A stretch of 64,000 nucleotides of DNA from Hydrangea macrophylla. Its lineage: Eukaryota > Streptophyta > Magnoliopsida > Cornales > Hydrangeaceae. This document shows, piece by piece, positions 22,340 to 34,401 of this stretch (its first letter is position 1; each line of letters starts with the position of its first letter). The translations under genes were made by a program, and so were the position numbers. The DNA is taken from positions 34,469,850 through 34,533,849 of the forward strand of contig CM066991.1 of NCBI GenBank assembly GCA_033977485.1. The letters are read 5' to 3'. The notes under the pieces are model-generated. The model was not told where the DNA came from, did not search any database, and saw only the letters and a program-made list of their open reading frames with translations.

Positions 22340-23783
22340 GGCAACCTGGAAACAGTCATCAGTTGCTCATCTAAGAATTCATCTTTAACTGGTACGGGTT
22401 CAGTGTTGTCAGTAAATGTTAACCAAGACAAATGGTCAGCGACCACATTCTCTACTCCCTTTTAATCCTTAATTGTGATATCGAATTCTTGGAGTAGGAG
22501 TATCTAATGGATAAGCCTTTGTTTTGCGTCCTTTTTAGATAATAGGTATTAGAGGGCCGAGTGGTCTGTAAAATAGACGATTGGGGACCCTATCAGATAT
22601 GACCTGAATTTATCTAAAGCGAAGACTATTGCCAGTAACTCTTTTTCGATAGTCGTATAATTTATTTGAGCTTCGTTAAGTCTTCGACTAGCATAGTAGA
22701 TGACATAGGGCTTATTATCCTTCCTCTGTTCTAGGACTGCACCAATGGCATAGTCGTAGCATCGCACATTAGTTCAAATGGCAAACTCTAGTCGGGTACC
22801 TGTATTATCGGTGCAGAGGTAAGGTGTTCCTTTAGTGCGTCAAAAGATGTTTGATAGTTTTTCGACCACTCAAAAGGTGCGTCTTGGACTAAGAGTTTAC
22901 ACAGTGGTCGAGAAATTACAATAAAATTTTGGATAAAGCGACGATAAAATCTCGCATGTCCCAGAAAAGAACGGATGTCTTTGACTGTACGGGGGACAGG
23001 TAGGTTCGAGATTATATCAATTTTCGGTTTATCAACTTGGATGCCTTTTTCAGAAATAATGTGACCGAGGACAATTCCCTTGGTCACCATGAAGTGACAC
23101 TTTTCCCAGTTCAGTACTAGGTGTTTGTCCTCGCATCTTGCTAACATTTTTTTAAGGTTCTCCAGACAGTTGTCGAAATTATGGCCAAACACTGAGAAAT
23201 CGTCCATGAAAACCTCAAGTATTTGTTCATCCATATCACTAAATATGTTCAACATGCACGGTTGAAAGGTAACAGGTGCATTACATAGGCCGAAGGGCAT
23301 ACGATGGTAAGCAAATGTATCGAACGGACATGTTAAAGTTATTTTCTCCTGATATACAGGAGCGATTTCGATTTGGTTATACCCATTGTATCCGTCCAAA
23401 AAGCAGTAATACTTATGACCCGCCACTCGTTCTAGCATTTGATCCATAAACGGTAAAGGAAAATGGTCTTTCTAGGTCACGGTATTCAGTTTTCGGTAAT
23501 CGATATACATCTGCCATCCGGTGGGGACGTGTATTGGTACTAATTTTCCATCTTTATTAGGAATGGCTGTTATGCTTACTTTTTTTGGCACTACTTGGGT
23601 TGGGCTTCCCCAAGGGCTATCAGATATAGGATCTATGATCCTAACATCAAGTAGTTTTAGGACTTCCTTTTTGACTACTTCCTGCATATTGGTATTCAGA
23701 CGCCTTTGCATTTGTCGCGAAGGTTTAGCGTCATCCTCCAGATATAATTTATGGGTGCACACGGATGGGCTTATGCCTTTGAG
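22340..23783 (-). pseudogene. E1 reverse transcriptase and RNase H, broken
   Basis: From 23783 down: the RT N-terminal part (LLDVRIIDPISDSPW, YIDYRKLNTVT), then 23447-22788 with FLDGYNGYNQI, MPFGLCNAP and the catalytic EVFMDDFSVFG, then FLGHARFYRRFI. RNase H follows (22767-22549: YDYAIGAVLEQR, ASRRLNEAQINYTT, FTDHSAL). A stop near 23474 and a frame change near 22770 break it. The 5' part of the RT linker lies across element B at 51864 onward. The FMDDF form is normal for the Athila lineage. Confidence 0.88.
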
Positions 23784-26700
23784 TGTGGATACCGGCATTT
23801 TGGGCCCACTTTTGTTTTAATTTTAAAGCAATTTTTAAATTCAAATTCAAAGAGTCGCCAATTAATTTTTTTAGGAAAATTAAGAAACCATTTTTAAAAG
23901 ACAAACTGATCTTTTGCGAAACCAAAGATAATCTGGGTCCGGGGATTATGGAATGAAAGGGGAAGGAGCCCAGCGGACTAAAACACCCCCTTTCATCCTA
24001 TCTCGTGATAGGCCTCTATTCATCATCCTATTTAATCAAATTAATAGTCTAAGCATGCCCTAAACTAATACACAGATATAAGTATACATATCACAAGTAT
24101 GTCAAAAGGGTACAAAATTGCTAACGATAAAATATCATTCATAAGCCACATAATTCAAGTAGCATTAAAATGATGTGCAAGTAGAGAACTAGAGAACTTA
24201 CCCGGGATCCAGCCGCAAAATGGGAAACGTGCAATGCATACAAAGAATAGAAATCCTAGGAAAAATGTCTCTAATCAAATATACACATAAGGCAAGACCT
24301 AAGCTAAGGTGTCGCGCGTGGAGTCGAAAATCAATAAAATCAACAAATGAAATAAACTAGAGAAGAGGTGAGAAGTCATATCTCCAAAGCACTACAAAAC
24401 AAGGGTTAGTCCACATGCTTCACACAACAATGTGACATCAAATAATCAATCCTAAATCTCTAGCTTAGATCTATTAAGCATGGAAAGAATTGACAAAACT
24501 ATGAATTCCTTTTGATTAGTTGGAGTCATAGCACCTCTATAGATATATAAGCCTCAACTAGGAGCCAATGTGATGTCCATATAGCGGTGCTATAATCCCG
24601 ACATGATCATAAAGAATCCATGGTTATGTTCAATTAGGTTCAACTAAGTCTAATTTTATCCAAGAATTAGCTCTAATCATAAGTATCAACGTACATGAAT
24701 GAATGAATGATTATGAACAAGAATGAGATATGAATTTATTCACTAATTTGGATCACTTAGCCTCTGGATCTAAGCTAAATTATCATTATTCAAAACATGA
24801 TTTGGGTCCCAAGACATTAGGAAATCAATTAAGTTAAAATCAATGAGACTAGACAAAAACAGTGACTGTTTTTCCTAAATTACACAGAGCTGATCAGATT
24901 TTAAAAGGTAAAAAAACAATACTTCCAACGGTTGGAACTTAATGATTTTTTGATATGATATGCCTCTATGAGTCTAGTTTCTAATATAAAAAGAAAATCA
25001 ATGTTTGAACGGTTAGATCTCTGGGAATATGGAAAACATTAGACATCACTCAGGAATTTGTAACTCTCTATCTAGAGATCTTGTACGATTTTCTAAAAAT
25101 AGCAAAAAACTGAGAAACACTTGGATCTTTTTAGGGTATCTTCCTAACACGTTAAAGTACTTAGAAAAAATTATTTTTGGGTCAAGAAAGATCGATTAAG
25201 GTTCTGATTTATTAATTTTAAAAAGGACTTTTGGTTCTAAAATTTTGGACAGAGAGTTGCTTGTTTTGAAATCATAAGACCAAACCATCTTAGACATGGA
25301 ATTTCATCAAAAAAAAAATTACAGAGGTACTCAAATGGGTTATGAACATCCTGCAATTGGTCTCATTCAATTCCAATGAACCATGATTCTATAGAAAATC
25401 TTTGATCACAATTTGTTTATGGATTCACTGCACCTTTGTTAAATTGATGTTCATAGTTCGAATCAAACTCGATCCATGATTCTAGAGATAACTAGGATCG
25501 AGTATGATTATGATCATTGGAGTAAATAATGAAACATGAAGAGATTCATAGATTTAGCCTTAATGGATTTCCATCATAGATCTCATAGCAAGAGAATCCT
25601 AAGGTCTTACTTAATCTTATGAACTCTTGAATATTCAAGTTCTCTAGATTTCAACAAACAAACTATGAAAACTTACATTTAAATCCTCTCTCAAACATAT
25701 GATCCTTGAGGAAATTAGAACTATGATAAACTATTCTCCTCTCAAAATAATAGTCCTTGGAGACTCAATGAGACTAAATTTACTCAAATCTCTATGGAAT
25801 ATAGTATAGATTCCATAAGATTCCTAGTAGGGAGATCCAAGTCATGAGCTAAGACTTGAATTCAAATAACTATGTGTAGATATGACCATGATTCACTTTA
25901 ATCTCCATATGGATCATAGGAAACTAAAGAATCAAACTCAAAGAGACTCAATAAGATATATAAAATCTCATGAATCTTAAGAGATAAATAGAAATAAAGA
26001 ATCAAAGTTTTCTTAGAGAAGTCGGAACACAAATTCTTCAAAATCAAACTTATCTTAAACCCAAGGCATCAATTGGATCCAAATTAATGAAATGTTATGA
26101 GATTCAATCCCAAGCTCTAAGTGGTGTGTGATGAAATGAGGTAGGAAGAGAGGTTTTGAAAATGTGTAAAGTTCCTAGAACTATGAACTTGTGATTGAAA
26201 TTGCCTAATTCTACCAAGGATTGAGAGGTTACCTCTATGACCTCAAGGATTTCTTCAATTTCTTGGGAAGCTCTTCCAAAATCTTCAAGTTCTTCTTCCA
26301 ATTCTTCAAGAAAACTCCTCCTTCTCTCAATTCTCTCTCTATTATCTCTCTCTTGTATCTCTCTAAGATTTTTAATGACAAATTCAAAAGTAATAGTAAA
26401 AGTCCCAATAATGGAGATGAATGTATGTTTATATCGACCAACATGACAATGTTAAATGGTTAAATTCGGGTGAAAACCCATGTGCAAAGTTTTCTTCTAG
26501 AACATGTGAGAAAAACAGTCTATTATAGTGCGCGGCACTCGATGACTGCCTGCGGCACTTGTTGAGTGCTGGGCGGCACTCAATGACTGCCGTGCGGCAC
26601 TCAGTGAGTGCCGGCGTAGCACTCAGTGACTGCCGCCGGCATTGCCGCTAACAGAATTTTGCCTTCTTTTTAATTTTCAACATATATATATATTAACATA

Positions 26701-27175
26701 AGCTTAATTTATCTAGTAGAGTATATACTAATGTACTTACATTTGTAATGTACTTTATTAAAATATACCCATATGCATGGTATATATTCCCATATATCAT
26801 TTTATTTCTTTTTTATCTTTTCTTTTGAAGACTTCTTTTCCAAAAACTCTTTCTTTTCTTCTCTCTCTCTTTTTTTCTTCTTTATATCTATATATATATA
26901 TCTTATTATCATTACTATATATATATATATTTGAATTTATTCTCAGACTAATTTCCTCACACGTTCTTCAACATTCATGCTTTCTTTCAAATACCCAATT
27001 TCTCATTCTTTTATTATTATTATTATTATTTTTATTTTGAAACTTTACTTGAAGAATCTTTGAAGAATTTGAATTTTCTGGAAGATCTGCAAATTTCACC
27101 GGTCATCGTCATCATCGGTCTTAAGAGGTAACCAATCCCTGGATTTGACGTTTGTTCAAAATTAGGGTGTCTACA
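23784..27175 (-). repeat. Element B 3' LTR (3,392 bp)
   Basis: Starts tgtggataccggca and ends ttagggtgtctaca. Conserved Tat-type LTR blocks are at 23938 (gtccggggattatggaatga) and 24200 (cttacccgggatccagc). It holds a palindromic ggcactc cluster at 26525-26650, and AT microsatellites at 26885-26935. About 617 bp longer than the right LTR because of a deletion in that one. Confidence 0.9.
26525..26650. repeat. Palindromic ggcactcagtgagtgcc cluster in B LTR
   Basis: Four to five adjacent units such as gcggcactcagtgagtgccg form perfect 8-bp arms around one base. It lies upstream, in the minus sense, of a TATA-like box GATATAAAC near 26431-26439. Confidence 0.85.
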
Positions 27176-27348
27176 GTTCGCCCCTCTTCGGTAGAGCCTG
27201 TAAAGCAACGCGTATCACAAGTGAATGTCGAAGCCTGTGTGAATGACAAGCCTTTGACCAAGCGGTTGAACCTAGGTAAAAACAAAAAGTGCGTTGCAAA
27301 AGTCGAGTGCGCGGAGCCAAAAGCTGGTCGTGCTCAAAGGTGAGTTGC

Positions 27349-27383
27349 CTACGTATCCCATCGGGAATCAGACCAGGACGTAG
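27349..27383 (-). other. Conserved Tat-type hairpin box, B copy 1
   Basis: CTACGT/ACGTAG arms with an inner TCCC/GGGA pairing. It is 174 bp from the 3' LTR end, as in element A (170 bp). The surrounding 200 bp (gtgaatgtcgaagcctgtgt, gacaagcctttgacc) is also shared with A. Confidence 0.72.
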
Positions 27384-27619
27384 TTCGGGTAAGGGATCAA
27401 ACATACATAATCACAAATAAGCATACGGATGAATGCATCTATCCTATCGTGATGCACATGCTCAAGCAAATTTATGCTCCATGTTCTCAGGTTCAATGAC
27501 TTAGGACAATGCTACTCCTTATAGTGGCAAAACGTACCTTTTTGTCTTGAAATTCTTCTATGCCGATGACGTCCTATCTTAGGAAAGTCACGACTGTCAT
27601 TTTTTATGAGAATACTGAT

Positions 27620-28770
27620 TGACTGAGATGTGCTTTGCATCTTATAATCTGGTGCCGAATCAGGAAGTATGCTGAAAGACTGAGGTATGAGGATCATCTG
27701 ATCGACTAAGATGCGCTTTGCATCTTATACTCCAGTGCTGAATCAGGATATGTGCTGAAAGACTGAGATGCGCTTTGGGTCTTATACTCCGGTGCTTTTT
27801 GAGGACCATCTGATCGACTGAGATGTGCTTTGCGTCTTAGACTCCGGTGCCGAATCAGGAAATGTGCTAAAGACTGAGATGCGCTTTGCGTCTTATACTC
27901 TAGTGTCTTTGAGGATCATCTGATCGACTGAGATGTGCTTTGCGTCTTACACTTTAGTGTCGAATCAGGAAATATGCTGAAAGACTGAGATGCGATTTGC
28001 ATCTTATACTCCGGTGTCTTTTGAGGATCATCTGATCAAGTGAGATGCGCTTTGCGTCTTATACTCCGGTGCCGAGTCAGGAAATGTGCTGAAAGACTGA
28101 GATGTGCTTTGCGTCTTATACTCTGGTGTCTTTTGAGGATCATCTGATTGACTGAGATGCGCTTTAAGTCTTAGAGTCTGGTGCCAAATCAGGAAATGTA
28201 TTGAAAGATTGAGATGCGCTTTGCGTCTTATACTCCGGTGTCTTTTGAAGATCATCTAATCGACTAAGATGCGCTTTGCGTCTTATACTCCGATGTTGAA
28301 TCAGGAAATATGCTGAAAGACTGAGATGTGCTTTGCGTCTTATACTCTGGTGTCTTTTGAGGATCATCTGATCGATTGATATGCACTTTATGTCTTATAC
28401 TCCGGTGCCGATTCAGGAAATGTGCTAAAATACTGAGATGCGCTTTGCATCTTATACTCCGGTGTCTTTTGAGGATCATCTGATCGACTGCGATGCACTT
28501 TGCGTCTTATACTCCGGTGCCGAATAAGGAAATGTGCTGAAAGACTGAGATGCGCTTTGCGTCTGATACTCCGGTGTTTTTTTTAGGATCATCTGATCGA
28601 CTGAGATGCGCTTTGCGTCTTAGACTCTGGTGCCGAATCAGGAAATGTGCTGAAAGACTGAGATGCGCTTTGCGTCTTATACTCCGGTGTCTTTTAAGGA
28701 TCATCTGATTGACTGAGATGCACTTTGCGTCTTAGACTCCGGTGCCGAATCAGGAAATGTACTGAAAAGT
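27620..28770. repeat. Two-part higher-order tandem array, about 112 bp, 10 units
   Basis: Each unit joins two related halves. Both start gactgagatgcgctttgcg then tcttatactccggtg; one continues ccgaatcaggaaatgtgctg and the other tcttttgaggatcatctgat. Halves are about 57 and 55 bp. The core gatgcgctttgcgtc is itself a weak inverted repeat. Minus-strand frames through it are low-complexity and not genes. Confidence 0.92.
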
Positions 28771-28894
28771 CAGAATCGTTCCAGATTTAATGATCCCAGA
28801 TTCGCTCGGTGTTGCAAGGGTAATTATTTTTATTTATTTATTTTTATTTTTAATTCAGAGCAGTCATGCAGTCTTATCAATTCATTTTCTATTT

Positions 28895-29035
28895 TCAAAA
28901 CCATGAGTCGCACAGACTCAAAATTCATTTTTTTTTATTTCAAAGTTCGGGAGTCGCACAAACTTAAAGAATTTACATTTCCCAAACATGGAGTCACATG
29001 GACTCAAAAAATCATTTTTTACAAACACGGAGTAA
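28895..29035. repeat. Palindromic minisatellite in B, 3 units
   Basis: Units with GAGTCgcacaGACTC or GAGTCacatgGACTC followed by aaaattcatttttt. It is placed and built like the 16786-17110 array of element A, with different arm bases. Confidence 0.7.
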
Positions 29036-29079
29036 TGCGATCTCATGAACTCAAAGGAGCCAAATAAGGCTCAAATACT

Positions 29080-29116
29080 TGATGATGATGATGACGTTGA
29101 TGATGATGCTAATGAT
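29080..29116. repeat. (GAT)n-rich microsatellite
   Basis: gatgatgatgatgacgttgatgatgatgctaatga, imperfect trinucleotide repeat between two minisatellites of element B. Confidence 0.85.
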
Positions 29117-29124
29117 TTGTGTTA

Positions 29125-29640
29125 GGAGCCTTGACACCGAAATGGGCTCGTTTGGATGAGCTCGTCACGAGTGTGGATTTGCCACAGAAGTGGGCTTATG
29201 AGGTGTGTTTTCCATGAACTGGGCTTATGTGAATTAATTTGCCATGACGTTGGCTTAGCTAAAAGAGTGTCACCAGGGTGGGCTTACATGGATAGGTTGG
29301 CATATAAATGGGCTTATGATGGTGGTTACCACAAAAGTGGGTTTTTGATGAGAGAGTGCCATATGAATGGGCTTATGATGGGGTTGCCACGAAAGTGGGC
29401 TTATGATGGTGCTTACCAAAAAAGTGGGCTTTGATGAGAGGGTACCATATGGATGGGTTTATGATGGGGTTGCCACGAAAGTGGGCTTATGGTGGTGGGT
29501 GCCATAAAAGTGGGCTTTTGATGAGAGGGTGCTATATGAATGGGCTTATGATGGGGTTGCCATGAAAGTGAGCTTATGATGGTGGGTGCCATATGAATGG
29601 GCTTTCGAAGATAATTGCCACGAAAGTGGGCTTTGTAGAA
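29125..29640. repeat. 27-30-bp minisatellite, about 17 units
   Basis: Units read tgccacgaaagtgggcttatgatgg or tgccatatgaatgggcttatgatgg. Frames on both strands run through it and are not genes. It is the third array type in the 3' region of B. Confidence 0.9.
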
Positions 29641-30446
29641 AATGATTTCCTGCATCTGCGGACCCTTGGAATTTTTTGTTTTATTATTATTATTATCATT
29701 ATTATTTTTTTATTATTAATTTTTTTAAGAGGGAAGCCACCTATGTCCCTAGCTTTGGACCCTTCATATTTCTACTTTAACATTGTGTTGTGATAGTGTT
29801 TAAGAATCCTGCTTGTATTGCCCTTGGGATGCTCATGGAGACCTTTCAAATTTTTATTCATTATCTTAAACCCACACATTTGAGACCATTATTGACTCAA
29901 CAAAGAAGGACAAACTTGACAAAGCATTTACACAAGATGACTGACTCAAACTCTGTATTATTGTGAATCAATGTGCTTTCTTCGTGAATAATGTATCATC
30001 CCATCTTTCATTTATTCATTATCTTATAATGGAAATACTTCACCGACAAATCTAAATTTTGAAGATTTCCTCTTTTTGGGTTTGCTGATTCTTTGCCTAT
30101 CCAGTGTGTGTTTCAAATTAGTGCTTTTGCTTAGAGAATAAAAGACATTCTATTTCAATTCATTCAAAATAAACCTAACTACTTGAGAATTTAACTCTGA
30201 CATAGAAGGGTTTTAGCAAACGAAGTTTGCCCTTAGTTTGAATAGGACTTGGAGGCATTGCTCCTAGGATTAAATGTGGTATTCAGCAAACAAAGTTTGC
30301 TCCTGATTTGGCGATATATATATATATGTGGCTTTAGGAAAACTTACAAAGGTTTTCCCCCAGTTTGAAAGAAGGAAACCAAAGGCACAAAGGGTGATGC
30401 TTATGGTTTAGGGATGGTTAGGGACCGAGAAGCTTGGAAGGTTTGC
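29641..30446 (-). other. Element B 3' region with short inverted repeats
   Basis: No coding potential. Three small hairpins stand out: GCAAACgaaGTTTGC at 30216-30230, GCAAACaaaGTTTGC at 30286-30300 and GGAAAAC...GTTTTCC at 30337-30358. A TTATTA run lies at 29680-29720 and a TA run at 30314-30327. Confidence 0.55.
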
Positions 30447-30482
30447 CTACTTATCCCTGAACGGGAATCAGGTCCAAAGTAG
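30447..30482 (-). other. Conserved Tat-type hairpin box, B copy 2
   Basis: Arms are CTACTT and AAGTAG, a paired change from CTACGT/ACGTAG of the other copies that keeps the stem. The inner TCCC/GGGA pairing is kept. Confidence 0.72.
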
Positions 30483-30549
30483 TTCGGCCAAGGCCTGAAA
30501 GAAAGATGCCATAAGATGGCGAGGGTGGTGACCGAACCGGGTAGGCTTC

Positions 30550-30586
30550 CTACGTATCCCCGAGTGGGAATCAGGTCGAAACGTAG
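30550..30586 (-). other. Conserved Tat-type hairpin box, B copy 3
   Basis: CTACGT/ACGTAG arms with inner TCCC/GGGA. E3 is inserted a few bases to the right (target duplication 30590-30594). Confidence 0.72.
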
Positions 30587-31261
30587 TTTATCAATGACAC
30601 GAGAATTTTTCTGTGCGCGCTTGTGTGCTATACCCAAGTGTAGGTAATCGTGCAAGTAATATAGTACTAGAAGTCTAGGTCGATCCCACAGGGAAAGTTG
30701 AAAATTAATTACCTAGATTAAACTCAAAAAAAAAAAGAAGAAAATTTAATGCTAAAGGAAACTGTAGAGCACGGAGTTCTACGATTAACAACTATTAAAA
30801 TTAAAAGCAACTAAATTACTTTAATCTGATAACTAACTAGTTAACTAGAGCAATATTTTAAAATTGGTTTTCTTAGTAAAAGGGAAGTGTTGGGATCACG
30901 CGAATCCACAGTGACCTAGCCATCCACCATGCAATTATGTTAAAGCTCATTGGAGTACATCTTCTACAATATTCCGTATTTTTCTAAAGATAGAGAATCC
31001 ATAACCCTTTCATGACCCGGACTATATCATCCAAACTAAGTTCGAAATACATGAAAGCGGTTTAAAACAATAGTTAAGACTCGCACCCACAATGGTGTTA
31101 GCATTGAGAGTGGTTTGCAAAATATATTGAAGAAAAATGCTTTAAGGCTTTAAGTTTAGAGATTGTTTTGACAAACTGAGAATTTGGGGACAGTTTGATA
31201 ACAAATCTATAAAACAGAAAGTCTAGGAATATTGTATTGAATGTTCTCAAGAATCAGAGGC

Positions 31262-31383
31262 TTCGATCAATCGATACGCTCTCGATCGATCGAACATGTT
31301 CATCTCTCGATCGATTGAAATGTCTTCGATCGATTGATTGTATCTCTGTTCTGATCGATCGAACATCTTCGATCGATCGAACA
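31262..31383. repeat. GATCGATC palindrome cluster (E3 3' LTR, downstream)
   Basis: Five copies of TTCGATCGATCGAA or CG-decayed forms, matching the E1 positions. Confidence 0.85.
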
Positions 31384-31880
31384 CAGGAATTATTCTATTG
31401 CATGGCAGATGCTTGAAATCACAGTTTCATCGCAATTTCCCAACCCAAGGACTACTCAAACATAGTCTAGAGTGTCTTAGATTCGTTTTTAACGTAAAAG
31501 TCCATTAGGGATGCGTTTGGTTTAGATTTAAACATGAAAACTTTGGAAAACTATAGTTCGATCACTAAATAACAAGCAAAACTACGTTTAACATTACTTG
31601 TACTACGAATAACTAAGAATAGAATGCTAATAAACCAATAAGATAAAACCTGGAATGTTGTATTGAGATTAATTTGAAGAAAATCCAAGAGCAACCAAAA
31701 TCCAAACCTCTGAAAACCTACAAAACAATGTAAAACTCTCTAACTCTCTCTATAAACTGATAAAAATAAGAGTAGCCGTCCTTTCGACGTGAATACAACT
31801 GGTATATATAGAAAAACCTAAGGCTAGGGTTACAAAAAAATGTCCTCGCTGCGTGCGCGTAAGTTCTGATAAAAGCCATG

Positions 31881-31992
31881 TTAAATCGATCGAACATCTC
31901 TCGATTAATTGAACTTCTGGGATCTTCGAGCGCTTGAACTACATTCGATCGATCGAAACCTCAATCGCTCGGGACCTCTTCGATCGCTCGAA
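31881..31992. repeat. GATCGATC palindrome cluster (E3 3' LTR, U3)
   Basis: Five to six palindromes and half-variants (TTCGATCGCTCGAA), 70-190 bp upstream of the minus-strand TATA box. The 5' LTR keeps only the variants at 44964-45032 because of a deletion. Confidence 0.85.
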
Positions 31993-32245
31993 ACTCTCTT
32001 TTCATTTTTGAATTGTCTTCATTGAACCCAAGCACTTCCTTTTATCTGGCTTATTTAATTCTTCACACAGCAATAGTAATCTGCACAAATAACCACTAAA
32101 ATAATACCACTTATCATAGATTAATCATATTTTGTAAAAACTGGCATTGTAATTCTAATTGTAGATAAACAAGGGAATTGTAAACTAATTTAGTGTATTC
32201 TCTTCTTTTATCGCGGTTGTATTTTACAAATACCCCCGCTTGTCA

Positions 32246-32257
32246 CAACCCCCAACT
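32246..32257 (-). other. E3 polypurine tract
   Basis: Minus strand AGTTGGGGGTTG directly before the 3' LTR. Identical to E1. Confidence 0.8.
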
Positions 32258-34401
32258 ATTAATTTGCTAGTCCCTAGCAAAAAAGTGAAAATAAAACAAA
32301 CTAAACTAATACTACAATGATTAAAATAAAACAAATTAAAACTAAAGCAAACTAATCTAAATAAAAAAGAAACTACCTTACTCACTTTCGTATGAATCGC
32401 GGTTGCATTTAGCAAATGCAACAAGCCGTTAAACCCCTAGGTTCCCCCTAGTGGACGAGTGTTGTCTCGTGAGGGTTTGTAGTGAATAAACCCACAAAAT
32501 TCCCTGATTTTAAGATAAAAAAGATATAGAATAACTTGTAAACACTCTCTTCTATTCAACTATTAATTTAGCTCTACAAAACATATCATCCTCATTCAAA
32601 CCATAAAAGAAATACACTTGTTCCTTATATCACCAAGAAAGAATAACATATGCACCACATCCATGTATCCGTGCGTATGTGAAATTAACAGCTGTACATC
32701 AAACTTTATTTAGAGTTGTTTAGATTATCATACTCCTAGAATTTGTAGTTTCAACTCAATTCTCACATGGGTTTACACTCGAAAATGAACATCTCTCAGA
32801 AACTTGTTTAATAATGATCGCTCATGGTGTGAAAGCTTTGATATGAGTAATGTTTTAACTACTTATGCTTCTATGCCTGACTCAATAAAGGGCGAACATT
32901 TAGAGTGTATAGTCTCATGAAAGGAATACTACTTACTAGAGGAGCGAAATACCATGGATAACTCAAATTGCACGTTCGTGTTTAAACTAAGTTGTTAAGA
33001 ATCATTAAGGCTTTGACTTTTCGGGTTTTATATAGTAGGGCAGAAAGGATAGGGGTAAGAATTTGCACATCTTTAACATTTGATTGAGTGTAGTAATTTC
33101 TTCTTTACCTTATTCCGACCATCCTCTATTCTCATAGATGTTTTTTTTTTTTTTTTTTATAACAAAACTTGGACTCCTTCTTCTTTCACTTTTATATATA
33201 TATATATATATATATTTTATTATGCAATCCCTCCCACAACTACTCCCTCCCCATAACATACTTCAACAATTTAATCTCATTGAATGAGCACTGGGGTGCA
33301 TTGAGGTCAAAGTATAAGATTAGGGATTTAGGATCTCATAATAGATTTGGCAGTATTTACTAGGTGTGGGGTTGAGAACAATTCATATTCTGGAATATCA
33401 ATACAGGTATATGGAAAGGTAAGGAGCAAATAATGATGACTTAAATCATTTTCTCAATTTCTTAGTTTTAGCACTTCAGTGTTCATTGAGTTTTGTTGGT
33501 AAATCCAGAACGTTCTCCTCTAATAAACAGCCAAAATAAAGAATTAGAGACTCTTCTGCGAATTTCATACGTATATTCAAGAAAAACAATTCGAATTTAA
33601 TGTGATAATTCCCTCAGAATTGAAGATTGGCTTCAAAAGCTCACTAAGGGTAACTATTTTCCACTACTTATTCTTTAAAGTACAAAAGGCATATTAACTC
33701 TTATTTAGGTTTTTTGCATAGCTATTAACATGTGCATAAGGAGTTTGGATACAAGAATGGTTAACACATGCAATCGTCCTAGCGAATTAGAAAAATGCAT
33801 GAATTTAATTCATAAAAAGATGAGAATAAAATGGTTGTGTCTTTGCTTGATAACAACTAAATAGAAGTGAATATTACAAGTTGTTCTACCAATAAAGTTT
33901 ATAATTTTAAAAAAATTTCCAATTTTATTTTAAAATTTGTTCAAAATTTTCCAAATTCAACCGAGATTGTATGACATGTACAATAAAGTGATCCAGATTG
34001 CTAAGTATGTGCAGGTGACTATCTATCTACATCCCACACCCAACTGAAAATTACGATGTCCTCATAAGATAATTTTCAAATATAGATAGAGAGATGTCAC
34101 CTGTCAAAGCATAGGAATAACCGCACGCGTAACAATCTGTACAGAAAGCATACAAACTCCAAACAGGAAGGATCAAACAGAATATGAAAAGATAGAGCAT
34201 AAGATCCATACATAAACAATACTAATCACTGGAAATATAATAGAATGAAATAACAGAACAGTGATTACAAAATCCATAAAACAAAAGTCCAAAATGTCCA
34301 AACAAACCAAACCACAAGAAAAATAAGATAAGAGAGAGAAGAGAATACAGTCATAACCAACCAAAACAACCGAACAACCAAAAACACTGATCTATCAAAA
34401 T
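32258..34401 (-). other. E3 long 3' untranslated region
   Basis: 2.1 kb without coding potential, collinear with E1 7906-10195. A PPT-like cacacccaactg lies at 34035-34045, and T and TA runs at 33138-33216. Confidence 0.75.

Larger units (their letters stand above)
30595..32245 (-). repeat. E3 3' LTR (1,651 bp)
   Basis: Differs from the right LTR by a few percent over the part I compared and by a 44-bp segment (about 31885-31930) missing on the right. TATA box on the minus strand at 31802-31811; palindrome clusters at 31881-31992 (U3) and 31262-31383. Confidence 0.92.

Noticed and set aside
28028..28704. Minus-strand frames with repeated RRKAHLS words as a repeat protein
   Set aside because: They come from the 112-bp array in one frame and break repeatedly; no start context or flanking gene supports them.
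29156..29655. Frames on both strands with repeated GLMM or KPIHMAP words
   Set aside because: Both strands are open across the same minisatellite, as expected for a repeat, not for a gene.
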